Assembly (NCBI RefSeq): GCF_950100655.1
Contig: NZ_CATNLY010000005.1
Span: forward strand, 1 to 38,280
Reading direction: 5' to 3'
Length of the DNA stretch: 38,280 nt
Source: Pleomorphomonas sp. T1.2MG-36
Lineage (GTDB): Bacteria; Pseudomonadota; Alphaproteobacteria; Rhizobiales; Pleomorphomonadaceae
Part shown: one piece after another, positions 1-7,310 of the stretch
How the letters are laid out: each line of letters begins with the position of its first letter
Numbering within the stretch: the first letter of the stretch is position 1
The notes under the pieces: generated by a model
The model's input: only the letters and a program-made list of their open reading frames with translations
What the model was told of the DNA's origin: nothing
The model's database searches: none
Position numbers and translations under genes: made by a program

Positions 1-68
1 CGTTCGACTTGCATGTGTTAAGCCTGCCGCCAGCGTTCGTTCTGAGCCAGGATCAAACTCTCATGTTC
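1..68 (-). rRNA. rrs: 16S ribosomal RNA, 5' end only (runs off the left edge)
   Basis: On the minus strand the sequence reads as the universal start of 16S rRNA: AGAGTTTGATCCTGGCTCAG lies at 61-42, followed by the alphaproteobacterial version of helix 6 and the 'ACATGCAAGTCGA' region. If the AGAGTTTG motif is E. coli position 8, the mature 5' end is near 68. Only about 68 bases are present; the rest of the operon lies left of the window. Confidence 0.97.
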
Positions 69-268
69 AAGAGTTCTTTCCCGAATTCACAAGTTCACTT
101 GACGAGGTCCATTCCAATCCTACCCTCGCGGGCAAGACCAAAACGGTCCTTATTCAAGAAACGTAAACCCGGTTCTTTAGCTCTTCTTGGTACGACCCTA
201 TCCCGAAGGACAGATCCCGTACCGACGAGCCCTAAGCGCCGGCCACGTTTCTCTTTCTTCCTATTCAC

Positions 269-280
269 TTGTCAAAGAAC
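269..280 (-). promoter_or_regulatory. rRNA leader boxA antitermination element
   Basis: The minus strand reads GTTCTTTGACAA, the classical alphaproteobacterial boxA element bound by NusB/S10 in rRNA leaders. It lies about 190 bases upstream of the 16S 5' end and about 110 bases downstream of the predicted start of transcription, as expected for an rrn leader. The whole leader (about 69-388) holds no credible protein gene. Confidence 0.8.
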
Positions 281-394
281 CGAGGAGAACCAGCCCCTCA
301 AACCCGCCACCTCAGACCGCCAGTTTAACACCAGCTTCAGGCAACAGAAACTCGCCGGCACCACGTCGCTGCAGCGCCGCCGTCGATGAACGTG

Positions 395-423
395 CTTATA
401 GGGGGACATTCTTGCCCTGTCAA
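395..423 (-). promoter_or_regulatory. rRNA operon promoter (sigma70 type)
   Basis: On the minus strand a perfect -35 hexamer TTGACA (423-418) is followed by exactly 17 bases and a -10 hexamer TATAAG (400-395). Transcription should start near 388, giving a leader of about 320 bases before the 16S gene. The upstream side (424-455) carries a short T-rich stretch that could act as an UP element. This is the strongest promoter match seen in the window. Confidence 0.85.
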
Positions 424-456
424 CACCATCTTCGCCGACAGACGAAAAACATCCAT

Positions 457-478
457 AATTCGGCATAACCGCCGAATT
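457..478. repeat. Perfect 8-bp inverted repeat upstream of the rrn promoter
   Basis: The arms AATTCGGC (457-464) and GCCGAATT (471-478) are perfect complements separated by 6 bases. The repeat lies about 70-90 bases upstream of the predicted rRNA transcription start. It could be a regulator binding site or a second weak hairpin after the cca terminator; the sequence does not decide this. Confidence 0.45.
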
Positions 479-534
479 ACAGGGAGTTAGCGATTGTCCA
501 AACGGTCAAAAAACCGTCATGGACGCTCCTTACG

Positions 535-580
535 CCTGAAAAAATCCAGAAAATTTCTGCCGGGCTCCGAAAGGCCCGGC
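535..580 (-). terminator. Rho-independent terminator after cca
   Basis: Just past the cca stop codon (590) the minus strand forms a perfect 7-bp GC stem, GCCGGGC (580-574) with GCCCGGC (565-559) around an 8-base loop. A T-rich run follows, including TTTTTT near 544-539. It separates cca from the rRNA promoter, which lies downstream in the same orientation. Confidence 0.7.
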
Positions 581-589
581 ACACTCGCC

Positions 590-1777
590 TCAAGGGGCGA
601 GTTTGAACTCGGCCGGGCAGCCGGCGGCGATCCAGGCTGCCTCGCGGCGGCGCAGTTCGGCACCGAGCGCCGGTCCCGGCGCATAGCCTTCCGCCATAAG
701 ACGGGCGGCCGTCACCGGCGATTCCGGGGGGCGGAAATCGCGGGCGACGAGAGCGAGATCGGTCTTCGGATCGCATCCTCGTTCGGCCGCGGCGAAGAGC
801 AGCGCGGCGGAGGCCACTTCATTGCCGGCGCGAACCACCACGAGGCGAACGGTTGCCTCATCCATTCGAGCCGCGAGCCGATCGCCCCAATGAACGATGG
901 CCTCTATCCGCTTGTCCTCCCGCCCCGACAGGCGCAACGCCCCGGCAAGCGCCTGCCGATCGGCGGCAAGCCCGGCGAAACGCGCCTCAAGGCCGAGTGG
1001 CACGCCATACCGCTCCGACAAACCGATCATGGTCGCAAGACGGGCCAGAACACTGCCACCCGGCAGGATCCGAGCAAGAATGCCTGTCTCGTCCATGATG
1101 GAGAGAGCCGCCACCGCGCCGCCGGCCGTGACCAGCTTGCGCATCTCCGTACCGATTCGCTCCCGTGACAGCCGCTCGATTCCATCCTGAAGGGCGACGG
1201 CCGCTTCAAGCCCGGCTGGATCGAGGGCGCCACGCCCATAGCGGGCATGGAAGCGAAAGAAACGCAGGATGCGGAGATAGTCCTCTTCGATTCGCTCGGC
1301 AGGATCGCCGATGAAGCGGACGCGTCCGGCAAGAGCATCGACAATGCCGCCGACCGGATCATGCAGACAGCCGTCGGCATCGGCATAGATGGCGTTCATC
1401 GTGAAATCGCGTCGCCCGGCATCGCTGGCCCAGTCACGAGTGAAGGCGACGACGGCATGCCGGCCGTTGGTTTCGACATCGGTCCTGAGCGTCGTCACCT
1501 CGAACGGCCGTCCGGACGAAACGACCGTCACGGTACCGTGTGCGATCCCGGTCGGCACCGCCTTGAGACCGGCGGCCGTCGCCCTGGAGGCGACCACTTC
1601 GGGCTTGGCGGTGGTCGCTATATCGACATCGTCGACGGGCGCGCCAATCAGGGTGTTGCGAACCGCCCCACCCACGACGCGAGCCCGATCGCCGTCCATC
1701 TCGATCGCGGCGATCACGCGCCGGAAGGCGGGATCATCCAGAAACGGCGCGCCGGCGATCGAGGCGGGAAGGCTCAT
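590..1777 (-). CDS. cca: CCA tRNA nucleotidyltransferase
   Basis: This 395-residue class II nucleotidyltransferase (poly(A) polymerase/CCA-adding family) adds or repairs the 3' CCA end of tRNAs in the cytoplasm. The head domain carries the VVGGAVRN motif (residues 34-41) that holds the nucleotide and the catalytic DxD pair (Asp50, Asp52). It is followed by the RRDFTMNAIY motif and the RILRFFRFHARYG helix, which are typical of bacterial enzymes. The length is usual for alphaproteobacteria. The ATG overlaps the stop codon of the upstream Nudix gene (ATGA, 1774-1777), so the two genes are probably translationally coupled. A terminator follows directly. I cannot tell from sequence alone whether it adds the full CCA or only part of it, but CCA addition is the usual role in this group. 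Confidence 0.95.
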   Translation of the reverse strand: MSLPASIAGAPFLDDPAFRRVIAAIEMDGDRARVVGGAVRNTLIGAPVDDVDIATTAKPEVVASRATAAGLKAVPTGIAHGTVTVVSSGRPFEVTTLRTDVETNGRHAVVAFTRDWASDAGRRDFTMNAIYADADGCLHDPVGGIVDALAGRVRFIGDPAERIEEDYLRILRFFRFHARYGRGALDPAGLEAAVALQDGIERLSRERIGTEMRKLVTAGGAVAALSIMDETGILARILPGGSVLARLATMIGLSERYGVPLGLEARFAGLAADRQALAGALRLSGREDKRIEAIVHWGDRLAARMDEATVRLVVVRAGNEVASAALLFAAAERGCDPKTDLALVARDFRPPESPVTAARLMAEGYAPGPALGAELRRREAAWIAAGCPAEFKLAP

Positions 1778-2406
1778 CGGAAGACTTCCTCGTAAAAGCG
1801 ACGCAGGATATTGCCGGTCACGCCCCAGATGCGATGGCGGCCGTATTGCAGCGAGAAAAAGTGCCGGCGTCCGCTCGCGTGTTCGAAGTATTCCTCGCGG
1901 TGGTTGCCGGGGTCGAGTACGAAATCGAGCGGCACCGAGAACACCTCGGCCACCTCCCCGGGGTTGGGCACCAGAGCCGGCGCGCCGCCGACGAGGCCGA
2001 TCACCGGGAAGACGCGAAAGCCGGACGGCGTCGGATAGGGTGCGAGCAAGCCGACAGGCTTGACGACCGACCGATCGAGACCGACCTCTTCCTCCGCTTC
2101 GCGCAAGGCGGCCTCGACGAGCGACGCGTCGTCCGGTTCGATCTTGCCGCCGGGCAGTGCCACCTCGCCGGAATGAACACGAAGCCCCTCGGTCCGCCGG
2201 ATCATTATGAGATCGAGGCCGGGAGCGTCCTGCCGCCCGACGAGGCCGATCAGAACGGCGGCGTCACGCAGCGGCTGGGTGGAGGCCATCAGACTGGCGG
2301 CCACCCTTCCCTCGCCGGAAGCGAGTAGCGCACCGGCGGTCGAGAGCGGCCTCATACGGCCGGCCCGGGCAAGAACTTCGGCCGGCCCCACTTCCTCCGA
2401 GATCAC
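1774..2406 (-). CDS. Nudix hydrolase, CoA pyrophosphatase (NudL type)
   Basis: This Nudix enzyme of about 210 residues probably cleaves coenzyme A or acyl-CoA to phosphopantetheine and 3',5'-ADP. The Nudix box ends in REAEEEVGL (residues 102-110) and is preceded by LRVHSGEVALPGG, the extra motif (UPF0035 type) that marks CoA-directed Nudix proteins. I chose the GTG at 2406 because GGGAGG lies 5 bases upstream; an in-frame ATG at 2478 would add 24 residues but has no clear ribosome site. The reading frame continues open far upstream to 3915, but that part lies antisense to the MoxR gene and is an artefact. The gene is coupled to cca by an ATGA overlap. Confidence 0.88.
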   Translation of the reverse strand: MISEEVGPAEVLARAGRMRPLSTAGALLASGEGRVAASLMASTQPLRDAAVLIGLVGRQDAPGLDLIMIRRTEGLRVHSGEVALPGGKIEPDDASLVEAALREAEEEVGLDRSVVKPVGLLAPYPTPSGFRVFPVIGLVGGAPALVPNPGEVAEVFSVPLDFVLDPGNHREEYFEHASGRRHFFSLQYGRHRIWGVTGNILRRFYEEVFR

Positions 2407-2649
2407 CCTCGCCTCCCGGCCGGTCCCGCCTGCCTTGATTTTGCTTGCCTCATGGGTTGAAACCAGATCCGGCACCATTGCCGAAAGGTGATGCGCCGCG
2501 CGGCGGGAGATGTCAAACTTACCGCTGGGCGTAAGACCGCCTGAGGCCGCGGCGGAAACAAGAAGCCGTGAAGGCGGGTTTCGGTACCAGATGATGCCGG
2601 CGACCGGGGTCCTGTCGGCGACTGAGGAAGAAAGAAGGAGCAGCCCGCG
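2407..2649. other. Divergent intergenic region between the Nudix and MoxR operons
   Basis: This spacer separates two divergent operons and must hold both promoters. I found no hexamer pair I would defend on either strand. The only clear element is AGAAGGAG just upstream of the MoxR ATG, its ribosome binding site. In many Hyphomicrobiales a DUF1285 gene sits between the MoxR and Nudix genes; no open frame of that size or character is present here. Confidence 0.5.
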
Positions 2650-3648
2650 ATGGACGCAGAGATCAAGACGGCACACGACGCCGTTGCCGAGGCGGATGCC
2701 GCCTTCGCGCGGCTTTCGGCCGTGCGCGCCGCCATCGCCCGCGTCATCTTCGGACAGGAGGCGGCCGTCGAGGCGGCTTTGGTGACGTTGCTCTCCGGCG
2801 GCCACGGCCTGATCGTCGGCGTGCCCGGCCTTGCCAAGACCAAGCTGGTCGAAACGCTTGCCGTCGTCCTCGGTCTCAGCGAGCGGCGCATCCAGTTCAC
2901 GCCCGATCTGATGCCCTCCGACATTCTTGGCTCGGAAGTGCTGGATCAGGCGGCCGATGGCAGTCGTTCCTTCCGCTTCATTCATGGGCCGGTGTTCGCC
3001 CAGCTCGTCATGGCCGACGAGATCAACCGCGCCTCCCCGCGCACCCAATCCGCTCTCCTGCAGGCCATGCAGGAGCATCACGTCACCGTCGCCGGTGTCC
3101 GCCACGACCTTCCCGCACCGTTCCACGTTCTGGCGACGCAGAACCCGCTGGAACAGGAAGGCACCTATCCGCTGCCCGAAGCGCAGCTCGACCGCTTCCT
3201 GCTGGAGATCGACCTCGATTATCCGGACCGCGACACCGAGCGCCGCATTCTCATAGAGACCACGGGCCACGCCGAAGCGACGGCCGAACGATTGCTCGCC
3301 GACGGCGAACTGCAGGCGCTGCAGGCGCTGGTTCGCCGCATGCCGGTTGGCGAGCGGATCGTCGAGGCGATTCTCGATCTGGTGCGCAGCGCCCGCCCCG
3401 GTGCCGATCTCGTTCCGGAAGCGGCTCGTGACATCGCCTGGGGGCCCGGTCCCCGCGCCGCGCAGTCGCTGATGCTGGCCGTTCGCGCCCGCGCGCTCAT
3501 GACCGGTCGCTATGCGCCGTCGCTCGACGATGTCGCCGCTCTCGCGGTGCCGGTATTGAAGCATCGCATGGCGCTCACCTTCGAGGCGCGTGCCCGCCGC
3601 CGCGCCGTCGCCGAGGTCATCGGTCTCATCCTCGCAAAGGTGATCTGA
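2650..3648 (+). CDS. MoxR family AAA+ ATPase
   Basis: This 332-residue AAA+ ATPase of the MoxR family is a cytoplasmic chaperone-like ATPase that usually works with von Willebrand-type partners on protein maturation or envelope stress. The Walker A motif is GVPGLAKT (residues 57-64) and Walker B ends in MADEINRA (Asp123, Glu124). A typical MoxR stretch, ATQNPLEQEGTYPLPEAQLD, follows. A good ribosome site (AGAAGGAG) precedes the ATG. It is the first of four tightly packed genes; the DUF58 gene starts 2 bases after its stop. The exact client is unknown. Confidence 0.93.
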   Translation: MDAEIKTAHDAVAEADAAFARLSAVRAAIARVIFGQEAAVEAALVTLLSGGHGLIVGVPGLAKTKLVETLAVVLGLSERRIQFTPDLMPSDILGSEVLDQAADGSRSFRFIHGPVFAQLVMADEINRASPRTQSALLQAMQEHHVTVAGVRHDLPAPFHVLATQNPLEQEGTYPLPEAQLDRFLLEIDLDYPDRDTERRILIETTGHAEATAERLLADGELQALQALVRRMPVGERIVEAILDLVRSARPGADLVPEAARDIAWGPGPRAAQSLMLAVRARALMTGRYAPSLDDVAALAVPVLKHRMALTFEARARRRAVAEVIGLILAKVI

Positions 3649-3650
3649 GT

Positions 3651-4538
3651 ATGGTGGGGCAAGATGCCCTGGCGCCGGAAGGCGTCGCCGCTGCGCGCAG
3701 TCTTGCCGCCGCCTTGCCCGACCTCCTGATCGAGGCACGGCGCGTGGCAGCGACGGTCGCCGCCGGCTGGCACGGACGCCGACGGGCCGGACCGGGAGAA
3801 GACTTCTGGCAATTTCGTCCGTTTCTGTCCGGAGAATCCATGCGTGGCATCGACTGGCGACGGTCGGCCCGCGACGAGACGCTCTACGTGCGCGAGCGCG
3901 AACATGAAAACGCACATACCGTCTGGCTCTGGGTCGATCTCACCTCATCCATGGACTTCCGCTCGGAACTCGCCAACACCAGCAAGGGCAGCCTCGCGCT
4001 CACCCTCGCCCTGTCGATTGCCGAGCTGTTGGCGCGTGCCGGCGAACGCGTCGGCATCGTCGGCGACGCCGAGCCGACTACAAGGCGCGATGGCGCCGAA
4101 GTGATCGCCATGAAGCTCGCCCGGCTTGGTTCGGTCGACGCCAGCCGCGCGCCGACAGCCATGCGCCGCCGCGACGACGCCGTGCTCATCTCCGACTTTC
4201 TCGGAGCGCCGGCAAAGCGCGATTCGCTTTTTGCCGACCTTGCGACACTCGAAAGCCGCGTGCATCTGGTCGAGATCGCCGACCCGGTCGAGGAAACCTT
4301 TCCCTTTGCCGGGCGCGTCGATTTCGTCGACCCCGAAACCGGCGCCCGCCTGACGGCCGGCCGCGCCGAGGCCTGGCGCGAGACCTACCTCGCCAGCCGG
4401 GCCGAGCATCGCGCGCGTCTCGTCGCCGCCTGCCGACCCGGCTGGAGCCATACGCTTGCACGGACGGATCGACCGGCCACCGAGACGTTGATCGCCCTCT
4501 GCGGTCAGCTCTCGGCACCCGAAGGAGGGGGAGCATGA
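3651..4538 (+). CDS. DUF58 domain-containing protein
   Basis: This 295-residue protein has the DUF58 signature in its first half: RRRAGPGEDFWQFRPF, then RGIDWRRSARDETLYVRERE, then the WLWVDLTSSMDF segment, which resembles the start of a von Willebrand A fold with a DxTxS metal site. DUF58 proteins are regular partners of MoxR ATPases. No signal peptide or clear membrane segment is seen, so it is probably cytoplasmic or peripheral. The stop overlaps the start of the next gene (ATGA, 4535-4538), indicating translational coupling. The biochemical role is not established for the family. Confidence 0.9.
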   Translation: MVGQDALAPEGVAAARSLAAALPDLLIEARRVAATVAAGWHGRRRAGPGEDFWQFRPFLSGESMRGIDWRRSARDETLYVREREHENAHTVWLWVDLTSSMDFRSELANTSKGSLALTLALSIAELLARAGERVGIVGDAEPTTRRDGAEVIAMKLARLGSVDASRAPTAMRRRDDAVLISDFLGAPAKRDSLFADLATLESRVHLVEIADPVEETFPFAGRVDFVDPETGARLTAGRAEAWRETYLASRAEHRARLVAACRPGWSHTLARTDRPATETLIALCGQLSAPEGGGA

Positions 4539-7303
4539 GCGGCCTTTCCTTCGCCGCACCGCTGGCCCTCCTCGGTCTCTTCGCCCTGCCGGCGATCTGG
4601 TGGCTCCTGAAGGCGACACCGCCGCGCCCGGTGACGCGCCTGTTCCCGCCGCTTGCTCTGATCATCCGTCCGAAGCGCGACGAGGAGACGCCGGTCCGTA
4701 CGCCCTGGTGGCTGATCGCCCTGCGCCTTGCGATCGCCGGCCTGATCGTGCTGGCGGTCGCCGGCCCGGTCCTCCAGCCGGCCGAGCGGACCGTCCGCGG
4801 CCAGGGTCCGCTATGGCTCGTCATCGACAACGGCGCCAGCGCCGCGCCCGACTGGCCGGAGCGCCGCGCCACCGCAGCCGCCATTCTCTCGGAAGCCGAT
4901 GACGCCGGACGGCCGGTGCTGCTGGTCGCCACGGCCGACGGGCCGGACGGCATCGGTGCGCAGACGACGGCAACCGAAGCGCTCCGGCGCATCAACGCCC
5001 TTGTGCCGCGCCCGACCCTGCCGGATCGGGCTCCGTTGCTGCCCGCCCTCACCCGCCTGGCCGCCGCGACGCCGCCGGGCGAGATCGTCGCCCTGCCCGA
5101 GCCGGGTGACGACGGCACGGCGCATGACTTCCTCGCCGGTCTCGCACGCCTTTCGAGCAGCGCACCGATGACGCTTGCCGTTTCCAGCCGCCCCACTCCC
5201 GTGGCCATTGAGGCGGTCGAGCAGGACGGTACCGCCGTCTCCGTTCATCTCAGGCGGCCGGAAGCCGGCGCACCGGAGGACGGAAAACTCCGCCTCCTCG
5301 ATCGCAAGGGGCGGCTTCTCGACGAACGCGCATTTGCCTTGGCCAGCGGCGCTGCCAGAGGCGACGTCCGCTTCGAGCTGCCGCTCGAAATTCGCAACGA
5401 CATCGCCCGCGCCGAAGTGACGGGCGTCAACTCGGCGCTCGGTGTTCATCTCCTTGACGATCGTTGGCGCCGCCGGTCGGTCGCCATCGTCACCGCGACC
5501 GGCAGCGACGCGGCTCGACCGCTGATCGCGCCCGAATACTTCCTTGAAAAAGCGCTCGCACCGTTTGCCGAAGTGACCGTTCCCAGCCAGGGCGCGCTCG
5601 CGGACGCTTTCAAGGCGGCGATCGAAACGCGGCCGACCGCCATTCTGGTCGCCGACGTCGGTCGTCTCGGTACGGGTGAGGCTTCGCTCGCCCACGCTTT
5701 CATGGAAAAAGGCGGCGTGCTCGTTCGCTTCGCCGGGCCGCGACTGGCCGCATCAGACGAGACCGAAGTGCCGACTCCGCTTCGTCGTGGCGACCGGGCC
5801 CTCGGCGGCTCCCTGTCGTGGAGCCAACCCCAGTCGCTGGGCAGCTTCTCCGACAACGGACCCTATGCGGGCCTCGCGGTGCCCGGCGACGTGACGGTGA
5901 ACCGACAGGTGCTCGCCGAACCCGGCGTCGACCTCGCAGACAGGACCTGGGCCAGTCTTTCCGACGGCACGCCGCTGGTCACCGCCGCGCGCGTCGGGGC
6001 TGGCTGGCTGGTTCTGTTCCACGTCACCGCCGACACGCGCTGGTCCAACCTGCCGATATCCGGCGTGTTCGTGGACATGCTGCGCCGAACCATAGCCCTC
6101 GGCGCGGCCGATGGCGGCACGCGCGAGATGGGCGGCAACACCGTGCTGCCTCCGCTCTCCCTTCTCGACGGCTATGGCCGGGCCTCGGCGCCGACGGCCG
6201 ATGCCACCGGCGTCCGCGAATCGAACATCGCGACCATCCGCCCCTCGCGTGCGACGCCACCGGGCCTCTACGGGAGCGACGACGGCTTCCGAGCCCTCAA
6301 TCCTATGAGGCCGGACATGACCTACACGTCGCCCGACCTTGCCGACGTGGCGCCGGGCGTACGCCGGATCGGTCTCATCGCCGAAACGGCGATCGACCTG
6401 TCGCCGTTCGCTTTCGGCCTCGCCTTCCTGCTCCTTCTGATCGACGGGCTCGCGGTCACCGCGCTCGCCGGGGGATTCAGGCGACGCAGACCGACGGCGG
6501 CCGTCGCGATGATCGGGCTCCTGATTCTCCTGATGCCGCGCCCCGTCCATGCCGCCGACGACGAGCACCTTCTGGAAGCGCTGTCCACCACCCGGCTGGC
6601 CTACGTCGAGACCGGCATAGCCGATATCGACGATACCAGCCGCGCAGGCCTGTCCACGCTTTCCCGCTTCATCGCCTCCCATTCCTCGCTGGAGCCGGGC
6701 GAGCCGATGGCCGTCGATCCGGAACACGACGAACTGTCGGTCTTTCCGCTGATCTACTGGCCCATCGACGCGGCGGCGGCGATGCCTTCGGCCGCCGCCA
6801 TGGGCCGCATCGAAACCTTCATGAAAGACGGTGGTACCGTGCTGTTCGACAGCCGCGACGATGCCGACTTCTCCACCACCTCGCCCAACACCATGCGGCT
6901 GCGCGACATGCTGTCGACAATCGACGTGCCTCCTCTCGAGCCGGTCCCCTCCGACCACGTGCTCACCAAGTCCTTTTACCTGCTTGGCGCCTTCGTCGGC
7001 CGAACCGAAGGCTCCCCCCTGTGGGTCGAGGCGCCCGATGACGTCGAGGACGAGGGCGACCAGGCGCGTCCGGTACGAGCTGCCGACGGCGTCTCGCCGC
7101 TGCTGATCACCGGCAATGACCTTGCCGGCGCCTGGGCGGCCGACGACGGTGGCGCTTTCCTGCACCCCCTGGTACCGGGCTCCCCGCGCCAGCGCGAGTT
7201 CGCCTTTCGCGCCGGCGTCAACATCGTCATGTATGTCCTGACCGGCAACTACAAGGCGGACCAGGTGCACGTACCGGCCCTCCTCGAACGGCTGGGGGAA
7301 TGA
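4535..7303 (+). CDS. BatA/DUF4159 domain membrane protein
   Basis: This 922-residue membrane protein starts with a BatA-like N-terminus: hydrophobic segments at about residues 5-27 and 60-80, flanking a RP(V)TRLFPPL motif. A von Willebrand-like region follows whose metal motif is degenerate (DNGAS instead of DxSxS). Two more membrane segments lie near residues 625-675. The C-terminal 220 residues match DUF4159, with the conserved LAYVETG start and FMKDGGTVLFD stretch, and probably face the periplasm. It overlaps the DUF58 gene by 4 bases. Proteins of this architecture are a fixed part of the alphaproteobacterial MoxR operon, but their function is unknown; a scaffold role is inference. Confidence 0.88.
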   Translation: MSGLSFAAPLALLGLFALPAIWWLLKATPPRPVTRLFPPLALIIRPKRDEETPVRTPWWLIALRLAIAGLIVLAVAGPVLQPAERTVRGQGPLWLVIDNGASAAPDWPERRATAAAILSEADDAGRPVLLVATADGPDGIGAQTTATEALRRINALVPRPTLPDRAPLLPALTRLAAATPPGEIVALPEPGDDGTAHDFLAGLARLSSSAPMTLAVSSRPTPVAIEAVEQDGTAVSVHLRRPEAGAPEDGKLRLLDRKGRLLDERAFALASGAARGDVRFELPLEIRNDIARAEVTGVNSALGVHLLDDRWRRRSVAIVTATGSDAARPLIAPEYFLEKALAPFAEVTVPSQGALADAFKAAIETRPTAILVADVGRLGTGEASLAHAFMEKGGVLVRFAGPRLAASDETEVPTPLRRGDRALGGSLSWSQPQSLGSFSDNGPYAGLAVPGDVTVNRQVLAEPGVDLADRTWASLSDGTPLVTAARVGAGWLVLFHVTADTRWSNLPISGVFVDMLRRTIALGAADGGTREMGGNTVLPPLSLLDGYGRASAPTADATGVRESNIATIRPSRATPPGLYGSDDGFRALNPMRPDMTYTSPDLADVAPGVRRIGLIAETAIDLSPFAFGLAFLLLLIDGLAVTALAGGFRRRRPTAAVAMIGLLILLMPRPVHAADDEHLLEALSTTRLAYVETGIADIDDTSRAGLSTLSRFIASHSSLEPGEPMAVDPEHDELSVFPLIYWPIDAAAAMPSAAAMGRIETFMKDGGTVLFDSRDDADFSTTSPNTMRLRDMLSTIDVPPLEPVPSDHVLTKSFYLLGAFVGRTEGSPLWVEAPDDVEDEGDQARPVRAADGVSPLLITGNDLAGAWAADDGGAFLHPLVPGSPRQREFAFRAGVNIVMYVLTGNYKADQVHVPALLERLGE

Positions 7304-7310
7304 GACCATC

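Noticed and set aside
9..468. Open frames on both strands between 9 and 468
   Set aside because: They lie in the 16S gene, its leader and promoter and have no coding character.
2479..3915. Long minus-strand frame continuing upstream of the Nudix gene, giving a 713-residue product
   Set aside because: The extra part lies antisense to the MoxR and DUF58 genes, is low in family character, and the Nudix domain fits wholly downstream of 2406.
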